A stretch of 64,000 bases of DNA from Fibrobacterota bacterium (GTDB lineage Bacteria > Fibrobacterota > Chitinivibrionia > Chitinivibrionales > Chitinispirillaceae), in assembly GCA_023436145.1 (NCBI GenBank), contig JAEZKP010000017.1, forward strand, positions 1-64,000, given 5' to 3'. The notes under the pieces were generated by a model that saw nothing but the letters and a program-made list of their open reading frames with translations, was not told where the DNA came from and did not search any database. The position numbers were made by a program, and so were the translations under genes. Positions 35,967 to 44,765 of this stretch are shown piece after piece. How positions within the stretch are numbered: the stretch's first letter is position 1; each line of letters starts with the position of its first letter.

Positions 35967-37334
35967 CTAAAAGTAAAATTGAATTCTGCTCACCCAATAC
36001 CAGTCCTTTGTCCTGGGCATGACTTCTGTATATTTTGTAAAACTGGGAGGCGGTGGGCTGAAGGTTGTCTTTGATAAATTGTCACTAGCGAATTGCAAAC
36101 TGATTCTTACTCTGTTTGCTATTTTCCTGGATGCATAAAAAGACCATCGCAAATCATCATCGTGAATTCTCATGGTATCTGCTTCTGGATAAATCGGAAA
36201 ATCACCACCATCTATTCCATTGGTCATATATGGCAGAGGAGACCCGTGCCTCCAGATATTTTCTGCGTTATTGGACCATGGATTTTTCCAATATTGCAGC
36301 TCTATTGCCAACACGTCAAGTACTTTGAAAGTAGGAAAATTGAAACCTAACATCAGAGGCATGCGTTCAATCCGGTTTTTATACCAGTAGTCATAGTCCT
36401 TCCAACCAAGTACAGCCACCTCAGAGTAGATCTTAAAATCTTCAGAACCAAAAATCGGTGCATTAATTAAAGCTTTGGGATCTAATGTAACCCTCCCCAT
36501 AGCTTTTGTACCCTTAAAACTATATAAAACAGTATCATTCTCAGTACCAATATAACCAACTTTATAAAATTCATCAGTGGTTCTGTTCCATCTTACCCTG
36601 TCCAAACCAGGGGTCGTTCTTTTTTTGTCTACCGATATCAGATGCTGATGCGACACACCTGCACCTAATTCGATAAAGTTACCCAAATTAGCGCTTAAAA
36701 TATAGGATAACGATAGATTGTAAATAGGAAATAGATTCAACTCGACATTAAAGAAAAGATCACCTTTCACCCAGGACTTCTCAGAGAAGTCATTTTTATA
36801 CATTCCATGCCAACCGACAAGTTTTTCCTTATCTGCCAATTCAAACCCGCTAACTACCACATTAGGATAGCAGTTACTTCTAAATAGATATTCTCCCAAA
36901 TTTCTGGCCTGAGGGTTATATTTAACCGGGAGATATCCAAATTCTGTAAAAAATGTACTATTTCCGGTTTCCAGTGTATACTCCACAGCAGCATCAATAA
37001 GATAAGCGACAAATCTTCTTCTCTTTAATTCCACATTCTTCAGTTCTTTATCAATCATCATGAATGCTGTGGACAAACCGAAATGAAGCCTTCCTTTACC
37101 ATGCTCACCCAAAAGAAATAGTGCTTGTAAACCAGCATCAAAATCCGAGTATAACTGACCATTAAGATCAAAATCTTTAACACCTTTTTGAGCTTGGGAT
37201 TGTGAGCTCACAATTTTACCATATGTTAAATATCCCCACCCTGAAAGTTTAAGCTTGGGAGTTTCAATATCAGCAAAAGTAAAAATTGTGATAATTAGAA
37301 TGAAAATACCGATTTTATTTTTATGGTTACTCAT
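35967..37334 (-). CDS. Predicted outer-membrane porin-like beta-barrel in the cytochrome cluster
   Basis: 455 aa. A signal peptide (KNKIGIFILIITIFTFA) precedes LKLSGWGYLTYGKI and a regular series of amphipathic strands, ending WVSRIQFYF with the C-terminal Phe typical of outer-membrane barrels. No heme motif is present. ATG 37334 is preferred over the in-frame GTG at 37340 because AGGAAAGG lies upstream. It sits between the propeller/diheme gene (52 bp) and resB (46 bp) on one transcript, so a role as the outer-membrane conduit or anchor for the secreted cytochromes is plausible, by analogy with porin-cytochrome systems only. Confidence 0.68.
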   Translation of the reverse strand: MSNHKNKIGIFILIITIFTFADIETPKLKLSGWGYLTYGKIVSSQSQAQKGVKDFDLNGQLYSDFDAGLQALFLLGEHGKGRLHFGLSTAFMMIDKELKNVELKRRRFVAYLIDAAVEYTLETGNSTFFTEFGYLPVKYNPQARNLGEYLFRSNCYPNVVVSGFELADKEKLVGWHGMYKNDFSEKSWVKGDLFFNVELNLFPIYNLSLSYILSANLGNFIELGAGVSHQHLISVDKKRTTPGLDRVRWNRTTDEFYKVGYIGTENDTVLYSFKGTKAMGRVTLDPKALINAPIFGSEDFKIYSEVAVLGWKDYDYWYKNRIERMPLMLGFNFPTFKVLDVLAIELQYWKNPWSNNAENIWRHGSPLPYMTNGIDGGDFPIYPEADTMRIHDDDLRWSFYASRKIANRVRISLQFASDNLSKTTFSPPPPSFTKYTEVMPRTKDWYWVSRIQFYF

Positions 37335-37352
37335 GTTCACCTTTCCTTTAAG

Positions 37353-37379
37353 GCCGACCTGGTTTTAGGGCAGATCGGC
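37353..37379 (-). promoter_or_regulatory. Intercistronic hairpin upstream of the porin-like gene
   Basis: The 9-bp stem GCCGACCTG/CAGATCGGC (37353-37361 with 37371-37379, one G-U pair on the RNA) has a 9-nt loop. It lies between the diheme gene stop and the porin-like gene's ribosome binding site and has no T tract. It could protect one segment of the polycistronic mRNA or tune translation. Confidence 0.45.
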
Positions 37380-37392
37380 TTTAATTGAATGT

Positions 37393-39321
37393 TTATAATG
37401 ATAGAACATAATTTATAAGGTCTGCAATTTCACTTTCGTTAAGTCTCATTGTGCCGGTAAGCGTCCTGATATTTGCATGACCGGGGGATAACAGACACTC
37501 TTCCATGGTCTCAGAAGATCCGATGTGATTATATGGTGCAGTTCTCCAGCATTCATTCAAACCCGGAGTGTCCCATTCCCTTGTGGCATCAAAGGGATCA
37601 TCGAAACCGGCGTCGTGAAACTTCATATCAGTAAACAAAGGCGCAGGGTGACACACTTTACAGTTCACTTTATTTTCATTGTAATAAATGGCTCTGCCTC
37701 TCTTTGCAGATTCACTTAATTTTCCTTTCACCAGATACGGACTGGGAACTGGCTTCAGACGTACAAAAAATGAATCCATGTCTCTGGCGATCTTTTGTAC
37801 CTCCCCACTAACATCAATGTGAAGTTCCTCCTTAATCCCGGTATCGATCGACTGTCTGGCATTTTCCCTTTTCCCGGCCCAGTTTGTTTTCGGAGTCCAC
37901 CATGAATACACCATACTCTTGGCATTTTTAGGAGTACTCAGATCTGCATTTAGCCTCCAATTTAATGCATCGGGTCTGGCAAAGGGATGACATGATGCAC
38001 ACGACTGCCAGTATTCCTGACAAAGACTTGCATCATAAAACCGGTATTCCCCCTTACGATGAGAAGTGAGAGGTTTAGCTGGCTGCTGCAGGGCAATCCT
38101 ATCTTTCACATTTCTTCCAGCAGCACCGGTTTTAGTGTCGAGACTGTAGCTTACAATTGAATCGGAAAAAAGACCTGCAACGTAAACCAGATCACCAATA
38201 ATCGAAACTGCTCTAGGCCCTTTTACTTCAACAAATATCTGTTTAAAATCAATCTTACCAATAGTAGACAATTCAGAAGAAAGACTGGTATCCACTTCTT
38301 TTACATTTTTAAGCAATTGATTAAAGTCAAATACTAACAGATCATTTTTCCCTGATATGGCAACTGCTACATATTTGCCATCATCAGAAAATGTCAATCC
38401 CCATGGATTAGCCGAACCTGCATTAGGATTATCCAAAGAAATGTCATTTATTATCTTCTTCCCCTCAATATCAATAATTGCCATATTATTGGTATGAATC
38501 CACCCACTTGAAACCCGGTTGGCGATACGATTGAACATACCTAAAAGATGAGTCACTAATGCGTATTTTCCATCAGGAGAGATTGTAACCCCGAAAGAAG
38601 AATGGCTACCCACCGTCAGAGGCAAAGTCTTGGTTATTTTTCCATCTGCAGTGTTTATCAACTGAATCTTATTGGTAATGGTTTGTGAATCGATGGAAAT
38701 TTCATGAGGAAGGGAGTTTGCTACCACCAGTGTTTTTCCATCAGGTGTAAGTTTAGCACTGATGGGTTCCCTGATCACCTTTATTCTTTTATTTTTGTCC
38801 TCTTTTTTGGCAACCAAATCAACGACTGAGATGTCATTATTAAACACATTGCAAACATAAAGAGTTTTTCCATCAGGAGAGATATTTGGAGAGCGGGCAC
38901 CATGGCCAACAGCGATTCTGCTGGTGACTTTACCAGCAGCAACGTCCACCTCAGCAACAAAACCATCCGGCCATAAATCGGAAGAACAAGTAACATAAAG
39001 TTTCGAGCCATCCGGGGACACCGCCAGCCCGGTTGGCTCATTTGGAAGAAGTATCTTCTTTTCTACAGATTTTGTTTCCACATCGATAACAGCAATCGTC
39101 TTTGCAGTCTGCTCTGCGACATAAAGCTTTTTTTTATCCGGAGAGGGAATCAGATCTGTAGGGGAACTGTATTTGGGCCATGCTGCTGTTTCAATATCTT
39201 TATTGAGCGCCAGAGTTTCAAAAATAAAGTTGGGTGAAATCACAGAGTTCACATCGAACTGAGAAAAGACGTTATAAGTAAGAAATAAAATCAATACAAT
39301 GGTTCTTTTGCTGTTAAACAT
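37393..39321 (-). CDS. Secreted YVTN beta-propeller protein with C-terminal MauG/cytochrome c peroxidase-like diheme domain
   Basis: 642 aa. A signal peptide (about 1-20) is followed by a seven-bladed-type YVTN propeller (residues ~45-400; repeats such as SPDGSKLYVTCSSD, SPDGKTLYVCNVFNNDISVVD, SPDGKYALVTH). A cytochrome region comes next, with CASCHPFARPD (Cys near 440) and CKVCHPAPLFTD (near 552). The spacing and RGRAIY...CHPAP...T...L pattern fit the MauG/bacterial cytochrome c peroxidase superfamily, here joined to the propeller. It probably performs an extracytoplasmic redox step; the substrate is unknown. It starts 3 nt after the upstream tail-protein gene, indicating coupling. Confidence 0.83.
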   Translation of the reverse strand: MFNSKRTIVLILFLTYNVFSQFDVNSVISPNFIFETLALNKDIETAAWPKYSSPTDLIPSPDKKKLYVAEQTAKTIAVIDVETKSVEKKILLPNEPTGLAVSPDGSKLYVTCSSDLWPDGFVAEVDVAAGKVTSRIAVGHGARSPNISPDGKTLYVCNVFNNDISVVDLVAKKEDKNKRIKVIREPISAKLTPDGKTLVVANSLPHEISIDSQTITNKIQLINTADGKITKTLPLTVGSHSSFGVTISPDGKYALVTHLLGMFNRIANRVSSGWIHTNNMAIIDIEGKKIINDISLDNPNAGSANPWGLTFSDDGKYVAVAISGKNDLLVFDFNQLLKNVKEVDTSLSSELSTIGKIDFKQIFVEVKGPRAVSIIGDLVYVAGLFSDSIVSYSLDTKTGAAGRNVKDRIALQQPAKPLTSHRKGEYRFYDASLCQEYWQSCASCHPFARPDALNWRLNADLSTPKNAKSMVYSWWTPKTNWAGKRENARQSIDTGIKEELHIDVSGEVQKIARDMDSFFVRLKPVPSPYLVKGKLSESAKRGRAIYYNENKVNCKVCHPAPLFTDMKFHDAGFDDPFDATREWDTPGLNECWRTAPYNHIGSSETMEECLLSPGHANIRTLTGTMRLNESEIADLINYVLSL

Positions 39322-39324
39322 TGT

Positions 39325-40164
39325 TTAGAACCCCTTTCCTGAACTTTTTACAAGGACCTTATCCCTGTACACCCGTTTTCCATCTATGGACATGCTTATC
39401 AGATACACCCCATTAGCCAGCCCCGGTGCAACAGAACTCAAATTAACTGTTTCTGATATGTTACCTGAAACCAGGTTTCTGGAAAAAAGAGTGGTCACTT
39501 TCTTGCCGGAAAGCGAAATCAGATCGCAGCAAACCGCAGATGGAGATGACAGCTTCAGATGAACCAGAAACTGGTTATTGCCACGAGTCTGCATTGTCAT
39601 CAGACTGGGTGCTGTCTTCCTGTCAATCTTTTTGACAGGTACATTATCCAGTTCCACATAATATGCCAGTGCCCCCGCCTTGTCAAGCACCTCGATTCTT
39701 TTCCCCATATATTTAATCTTATTTATCAAAGAGCCTTTCTGGAAAAAGTCGAAGTCATTTCCAGATCCACTGTAACTGATGTCTCCTCCAAACTGTTCCA
39801 CCTTGAATTGATCCCTAACCGTAAATTTGGTTTTGTCTCCATCTTTACCGATTGTGGTTACAAAACTGGTATCATCGTTGAAATCATAAGAGACTTCCTT
39901 ATCCCTTTGGCCATTTGAATTATTTATCAGAACGGTTCTGCGTTTAAAATAGCCACCACTCATATAAACATTCCGTTCGATATTTTTACCACTGTTGTCA
40001 TACACAAACTCCACATACATCAGATGGTTACCTGATGCATCATAAAAGTCTGCCCGCTTTATCTGGTCTGATTCAGAAAACGTCAGAGAAGAATAAAGCA
40101 ATATTACAATAGAGACAATTCGAATAGTGCCTCTATAATTGATTTTTTCCATAAATAGTCTCAC
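39325..40164 (-). CDS. Secreted protein with C-terminal secretion-tail-like domain
   Basis: 279 aa. The N-terminal signal peptide is about residues 12-30. The middle has short, YD/RHS-like strands (ADFYDASGNHLMYVEFVYDNSGKNIERNVYM). The C-terminal ~75 residues form a small beta-sandwich (FLVHLKLSSPSAVCCDLISLSGKKV, GLANGVYLISMSIDGKRVYRDKVLVK) with the pattern of type IX secretion/Por-type sorting tails. The start is GTG 40164 with AGGAG 9 nt upstream; an ATG 12 nt further in lacks a site. It is coupled to the downstream diheme gene (3-nt gap). The specific role is unknown, possibly a scaffold. Confidence 0.62.
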   Translation of the reverse strand: MRLFMEKINYRGTIRIVSIVILLYSSLTFSESDQIKRADFYDASGNHLMYVEFVYDNSGKNIERNVYMSGGYFKRRTVLINNSNGQRDKEVSYDFNDDTSFVTTIGKDGDKTKFTVRDQFKVEQFGGDISYSGSGNDFDFFQKGSLINKIKYMGKRIEVLDKAGALAYYVELDNVPVKKIDRKTAPSLMTMQTRGNNQFLVHLKLSSPSAVCCDLISLSGKKVTTLFSRNLVSGNISETVNLSSVAPGLANGVYLISMSIDGKRVYRDKVLVKSSGKGF

Positions 40165-40263
40165 TTTGCCATTCTCCTATTAATAATTCCTTTGCGGATT
40201 GTACATTCCTCTTATTTGTACATTCATTATTTTCATCGGATTATTTAAAATATACAAAAAGTC

Positions 40264-41430
40264 TTATAAAAATGGTGGAAAATCTGCAACATCCGGAATG
40301 ATGGCCACACCTTCCATTTCAATCAGCCAGCCCGGCCTGCAAACAGGACCCTCTACCGGCATAACTGGGACATTCTCCGGTATCAGTTTTGAAAGAAGAT
40401 CCTTGATAACCGGAAAATGTTTTGGATTTCGCATATATACTATGAGGTACTGCATATCTTTTAGCGAAGCCCCATGGGGAGACAACAACGCCTTGATATT
40501 TTCAATTGTGCGTTCAGTTTGTCTGTAAATGTCACTTACATGTAAAATGTTTCCTTTATTATCAATGCTTGCAGTTCCAGAAATATGCAGATGCGACCGG
40601 TCACCGAAACGAACCCTCAGACCACGTTCAAAAGTAACTCCATACTGTATAGTGCTGTTAAGGTTCTCAGGTGCCTCCATTCTTATAATCTGCTCCTCTT
40701 TGATATTTCCATAAGAAAGAGAATCTATAGACACCAGACACTGCGGATCAAGTGGACATCCCTCGATACCAGTGGATGCGATGTAGCGGGTATCCGATGT
40801 CAACCCAACAATATTGAACAATTCACGCCTGGAATTTACCATTCCAGCATAGTTATTGTCCACATCTCTTACATAAATCCAGGTTCTAAGAGTATTATTC
40901 CGCATATTCATCTGGTGTTTCTGAAGTTCCAGACTAAGATCAGAGAAAATTCTCAAGGTTTGCATTGCGGAATCAGCATAAAATTTGGAAGTATAATTAG
41001 CAGTCCACAAAAGCGAATAGTTTCTGCCTTTGGTGAATGTTTTTTGAATCCCAAAGGAGGTTTTTTCGAAAGAGAAACCATTTTCAGCTTTTATATGATA
41101 GACCAGCATCGCCAGCTGCCCGCCGTAAATAGGGCTTTGCTGAATACAGGAAACCGCTCCATTTTGCACCAGATTGAAAAGTTCAGAATCCTTCAAACAG
41201 TTAAAATCATTTACTATATCGCTTAAATAGAAACGTGTGAACTGAATTGTACTTTCATCGAGACCATTCTCTATCAGTGCATCTCCATATAACACTGCGA
41301 GCTCTTCTGTTGCTTCTTTAAATGAAAGACCTTCTGAAGAGAGAATAGTCAAGTAACATTCAATCACACCGGAGGATGTGGAAAATGTATTACATTTCAC
41401 ACCCCGTGCCATCTCAAAAACAGTCTGCAT
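40264..41430 (-). CDS. Two-domain RidA/YjgF-fold protein, chorismatase (FkbO/Hyg5)-like
   Basis: 388 aa, two tandem RidA-like domains without a signal peptide, so cytoplasmic. The junction contains LRTWIYVRDVDNNYAGM and ASTGIEG, which resemble the RTWnY and ATGIG regions of chorismatases. The C-terminal domain is a clear RidA (HISGTASIDNKGNILHVSDIYRQTERTIENIKALLSPHG, then CRPGWLIEMEGVAI with the Arg and Glu of the RidA active site). Chorismatases hydrolyse chorismate to pyruvate plus hydroxybenzoate or dihydro-dihydroxybenzoate; single-domain RidA proteins deaminate enamines. Which chemistry applies is unresolved. It lies between two secreted cytochrome genes. Confidence 0.68.
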   Translation of the reverse strand: MQTVFEMARGVKCNTFSTSSGVIECYLTILSSEGLSFKEATEELAVLYGDALIENGLDESTIQFTRFYLSDIVNDFNCLKDSELFNLVQNGAVSCIQQSPIYGGQLAMLVYHIKAENGFSFEKTSFGIQKTFTKGRNYSLLWTANYTSKFYADSAMQTLRIFSDLSLELQKHQMNMRNNTLRTWIYVRDVDNNYAGMVNSRRELFNIVGLTSDTRYIASTGIEGCPLDPQCLVSIDSLSYGNIKEEQIIRMEAPENLNSTIQYGVTFERGLRVRFGDRSHLHISGTASIDNKGNILHVSDIYRQTERTIENIKALLSPHGASLKDMQYLIVYMRNPKHFPVIKDLLSKLIPENVPVMPVEGPVCRPGWLIEMEGVAIIPDVADFPPFL

Positions 41431-41470
41431 TCCTCACCCCCGTTAAAAAATTTACAGATCATCAAATGAC

Positions 41471-41505
41471 AAAAGCCATGCCACTTCGATTGAAACCGAA
41501 GTGGC
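41471..41505 (-). terminator. Probable terminator after the HzsA-related gene
   Basis: The 9-bp perfect stem GCCACTTCG/CGAAGTGGC (41480-41488 with 41497-41505) has an 8-nt loop. On the minus strand it is followed by ATGGCTTTTG, which includes four Ts. It lies 41 nt past the stop of the 41547-44330 gene and would separate that gene from the downstream cluster, perhaps partially. Confidence 0.6.
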
Positions 41506-41546
41506 CGGCATTTTAAATCAACACACTGGAAACCAATAACTCATCG

Positions 41547-44330
41547 CTAGCGCAAGATCGAGAATTTACAACTTTGAACATTCCTTCCATCCAAAAGACG
41601 TGCAATATAAACACCTTTGCTTATAGAAAGTGGTAAAGGAATATACATGGAAGTACCTACGTTGTGCTTTTGAATTTTCACATTCAAAATCTGCCGTCCC
41701 CGAAGATCGCTTATTTTGAGCTCACCTGCAGTTGATGGTACGAACAATAGTTTACGCTCACCAACCTGAAAACGCAAGTTGGTCTTTGTCAGATTAGCTG
41801 TATTGGAAGACCCGTTTGATTGAATGGCCACAGTTCCTGCCGGGTTTCCACCTTTATCCCTTATAAACTCCTCAATGTTTTTGGCTTCGACTGCTTCGTG
41901 TCTTATCCTCTGTTTTACAGATTTGTCATAGTAGAGCGAGTCTTCTTTACTCTTATAACCTTCGTTATAAAGACCCCAATGAGGGACGCACAGATCGATC
42001 CAGGCATAGATTTTATGCAACTCTTCCTGAGTTAATTCAAAGCCCTCTTTAGTCTTATGCTTTGGAAGAATATCTGTAGTAAGTTTGCTTTTTAATGAAC
42101 CATACTGCTTGGGAGATAGCTCGCCGTTAGTGGAGAATATGGTCAGCCAATTTATATAGGTTCCACCTCCAAAACCGTAACTACTACCACCTTTGGTAAG
42201 ATTAATGTAGGATCTGGCAAACAACTTTCTAGCGCCTATATGGTCAGCATCAGTCCTCTCTTCCAGATCCCCTCTCAGATCCAGTTTACCCGGACTGTGG
42301 CACTTGACACATTTTTTGTCAAGAATAGGTTGAATAATTTCGGTGTATCTGAACAGTTTGTCAGAAATATCATAGAAGGGTTCCAGGGGTTTTATTTCAG
42401 CCATAGGTCTTTTACCAGGGTCGGAAATAGCGGTGTTTTTATCTTCATGACATCCAATGCAGTTGAATGTCTCCCCCGGCATCAGAGTTGACCAGCTTCG
42501 CATTGTCTGTACCATACGCCCTTCAGCATCAATTAATTGAAAATAAAGGGGCTGCAATGCTGGCACTTCAAAAGCCGCCGAACCATCTTCATATACAGGT
42601 GCCTCACCTATTATCCGTTTTGCCTGCCATGAGCCGGTATAAACAGAAATAGGGACAAACACCATTCCATATTCGCCCTGATGTCCAAAGTCTTTACCGG
42701 GACCACTTGACATAAAACTCATTGGCTCAACATCGGCTGAGGAATGCCGGTATTCGATCTTACATACCCGAACCTTCTTTATGGAACCCTTCCCCACTCC
42801 TTGAAGAGTTCTTCCACCAGCAACATAAATATCCTCAATTCTGAAAATACCTGTTTTCTTACTATAATCTACTCTTGAGACCGGAGCCGGAATATTCCTG
42901 GGTTTAATAAGAAATGGCTGGCTCACTGATTGATCGGCCGCCCATGCTATAAGTTCTTTATGTCCATTTACATCCATAGCATAAAGTTTCATGATATCCC
43001 TCTCATTAGGAGTATAGGAAATCAGGAAACGCTCTTCATCCAGAGGCAAAGGATGGGCGTATTTAAATTCTACACCACCGCTATCTCCGGGACTTCTCTT
43101 AGAGGGTGCTTCAGTTATAGGACCACCATTAGGAGAGATTGTAGTTCCAGCTATTCCAGAAAGCGGTTTGATACCGTTTCTACCCTTTTTAATATCCACA
43201 ATGAGTGGTTCCCCATAGTATGGGGCATGGTGCCCGCTGGCAATAAACATTGCCTTAGATCCTTGAGTGTAGGGAATCTCACGGCCATGTATACAGGTTA
43301 CCGGCCATATTGTCTGGTTACCATAAAATTCATTCTGTTCAGTACCATCCGGTTTCATGGTAAACAAACCCATAGATTGCATCAGATTGCGATCATTGTA
43401 TTCCCATCTGGTGTACATGATTTTACCGTCAGATCTTAACTGAGGATTAAAAGTATGAACCTGATCGTAACAGATGCGGCGGAGATATTTACCCGAGGTA
43501 TCCACAACAAAAATAGTGGAAACCATATTGGCAAAACAGTCAATCAACTGAAAACAGCGTGAGGAGTTAAACATTATTTCCCCAAACTGAGTATAACACG
43601 GTTCATAATCGGAAACCACCAGTCCGTCATCGGCAAATGTGATCTGTTTAGGTGCAGTTTTAGGATCAGCCAGATGCTTTTCTATGTCCAGTTCAAAAAT
43701 TTTATAGCCGTTGGCATTAGAACCGGTGTTTTTAGCATTTTTATACCAGGCGAAGGCGATCTTTTTTCCATCCAGTGAAACACAAGGATCTCTGATGACT
43801 CCGTCTTTATCCTCTATGAGAGCTTTGGGCTGGGGATAGTAATCGTTAAATTCAAGATAGTAGAGCCCGGCACCTGGTTTCCACTTTTCATCTCTGTTGA
43901 AACCGGCACTGAAACCTTCCTGAACGCCTACGATCAAACCACCCAGATTGTGATGCTTGGCATAAACTAACCTTTTAATTTCTTCTTCATAATCTTCCAG
44001 GAAAGCTACGCGACGATAATGGCATGCAGTCAGGTAGGCTTTTTCTGTGGCCCCTTTATCCAATTCCGCCTGCACAATGGTTTTATATTCCGATTTAAGC
44101 GATTCAATAATTTTATTTATGGCGGTGGTGTAATTTGAACCACTTACTTTATCCTGATCCTTCCAGGCTGCTACAATCTCAGAAGGAATAGTAGCCGGCA
44201 TTTTTTTATCGATCAGGCCTTGGGCAAACAATAAACCCGATGACATTATTGTAATTAACAGAGCCACAAACCAATTATTATACCTGGTTACTGGTGGTCT
44301 GGCAGTAACAGGCCTATCGGTAGTAATCAT
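41547..44330 (-). CDS. Hydrazine synthase alpha-related (HzsA-middle-domain type) secreted diheme protein with C-terminal tail
   Basis: 927 aa. A signal anchor (about 20-38) is followed by a helical N-terminal region and a WD40/TolB-like propeller (DPCVSLDGKKIAFAWYKN, RSDGKIMYTRWEYNDRN). A middle domain follows (TLQGVGKGSIKKVRVCKIEYR, EAPVYEDGSAAFEVPA), a layout shared with the HzsA_mid family. Two heme motifs come next: CIGCHEDK near residue 624 and CVKCHSPG near 673. A C-terminal ~80-residue tail (GERKLLFVPSTAGELKISDLRGRQI, SISKGVYIARLLDGR) resembles secretion tails. No HzsB/HzsC-like partners are nearby, so hydrazine synthesis is not implied. AAGGAGG precedes the ATG at 44330; the frame extends to a GTG at 44363. 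Confidence 0.8.
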   Translation of the reverse strand: MITTDRPVTARPPVTRYNNWFVALLITIMSSGLLFAQGLIDKKMPATIPSEIVAAWKDQDKVSGSNYTTAINKIIESLKSEYKTIVQAELDKGATEKAYLTACHYRRVAFLEDYEEEIKRLVYAKHHNLGGLIVGVQEGFSAGFNRDEKWKPGAGLYYLEFNDYYPQPKALIEDKDGVIRDPCVSLDGKKIAFAWYKNAKNTGSNANGYKIFELDIEKHLADPKTAPKQITFADDGLVVSDYEPCYTQFGEIMFNSSRCFQLIDCFANMVSTIFVVDTSGKYLRRICYDQVHTFNPQLRSDGKIMYTRWEYNDRNLMQSMGLFTMKPDGTEQNEFYGNQTIWPVTCIHGREIPYTQGSKAMFIASGHHAPYYGEPLIVDIKKGRNGIKPLSGIAGTTISPNGGPITEAPSKRSPGDSGGVEFKYAHPLPLDEERFLISYTPNERDIMKLYAMDVNGHKELIAWAADQSVSQPFLIKPRNIPAPVSRVDYSKKTGIFRIEDIYVAGGRTLQGVGKGSIKKVRVCKIEYRHSSADVEPMSFMSSGPGKDFGHQGEYGMVFVPISVYTGSWQAKRIIGEAPVYEDGSAAFEVPALQPLYFQLIDAEGRMVQTMRSWSTLMPGETFNCIGCHEDKNTAISDPGKRPMAEIKPLEPFYDISDKLFRYTEIIQPILDKKCVKCHSPGKLDLRGDLEERTDADHIGARKLFARSYINLTKGGSSYGFGGGTYINWLTIFSTNGELSPKQYGSLKSKLTTDILPKHKTKEGFELTQEELHKIYAWIDLCVPHWGLYNEGYKSKEDSLYYDKSVKQRIRHEAVEAKNIEEFIRDKGGNPAGTVAIQSNGSSNTANLTKTNLRFQVGERKLLFVPSTAGELKISDLRGRQILNVKIQKHNVGTSMYIPLPLSISKGVYIARLLDGRNVQSCKFSILR

Positions 44331-44765
44331 ACGCACCTCCTTCTGGAGATCAGTGGGTTGCACGATAAAGAGAACTTCTCCTATCCGGGTATTGAACCGG
44401 ATAGTTTTTTTAGTTTAGTTATTTCACAACCATTCGTATGTTTAAAAAAAAATTGGGAAACTGTAGACCTTAAAAAAAAACAGGGTTAAATTGCATACAG
44501 GAGCCACGATATAGCTTTTTCCAGCTATCCCAACCTGGTGGGCAGTGCATTCTTGTACCTTTTTTGTTGACCACCCTGTTTGCTACATTGCCAGAATTTT
44601 CCTCTAAAATTTTGTCACCTCCAGCATATAATATACAGAATTTTTTTGGGTCTGCAGCCGGACTACAGAATATATTTTAAAAATTATCAAAGCTTTATCA
44701 CACATTTAACCATTTTTTCCAAAACAGAAAGATAATTTACCCGGTCGAGGCGTTTTATGGAAGAG
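44331..44765. other. 435-bp intergenic region upstream of the HzsA-related gene
   Basis: AT-rich spacer between two minus-strand genes. It should hold the promoter of the HzsA-related gene. A CTATCCGG/CCGGATAG hairpin (44381-44404) and a GAGAA-C-TTCTC dyad (44371-44381) lie 40-75 nt before that ATG, inside the presumed mRNA leader. No open frame with a ribosome binding site was found. Confidence 0.45.
44381..44404 (-). promoter_or_regulatory. Leader hairpin of the HzsA-related gene
   Basis: The 8-bp perfect stem CTATCCGG/CCGGATAG with an 8-nt loop lies about 51 nt before the ATG. On the plus strand it is followed by seven Ts, but no plus-strand gene ends here. A role in the minus-strand leader, or as a barrier to antisense transcription, is possible. 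Confidence 0.4.

Noticed and set aside
41547..44330. Presence of an anammox hydrazine synthase
   Set aside because: Only an HzsA-like middle domain and two heme motifs are present. No beta/gamma subunits, hydrazine dehydrogenase or nitrite reductase are nearby, so hydrazine synthesis is not supported.
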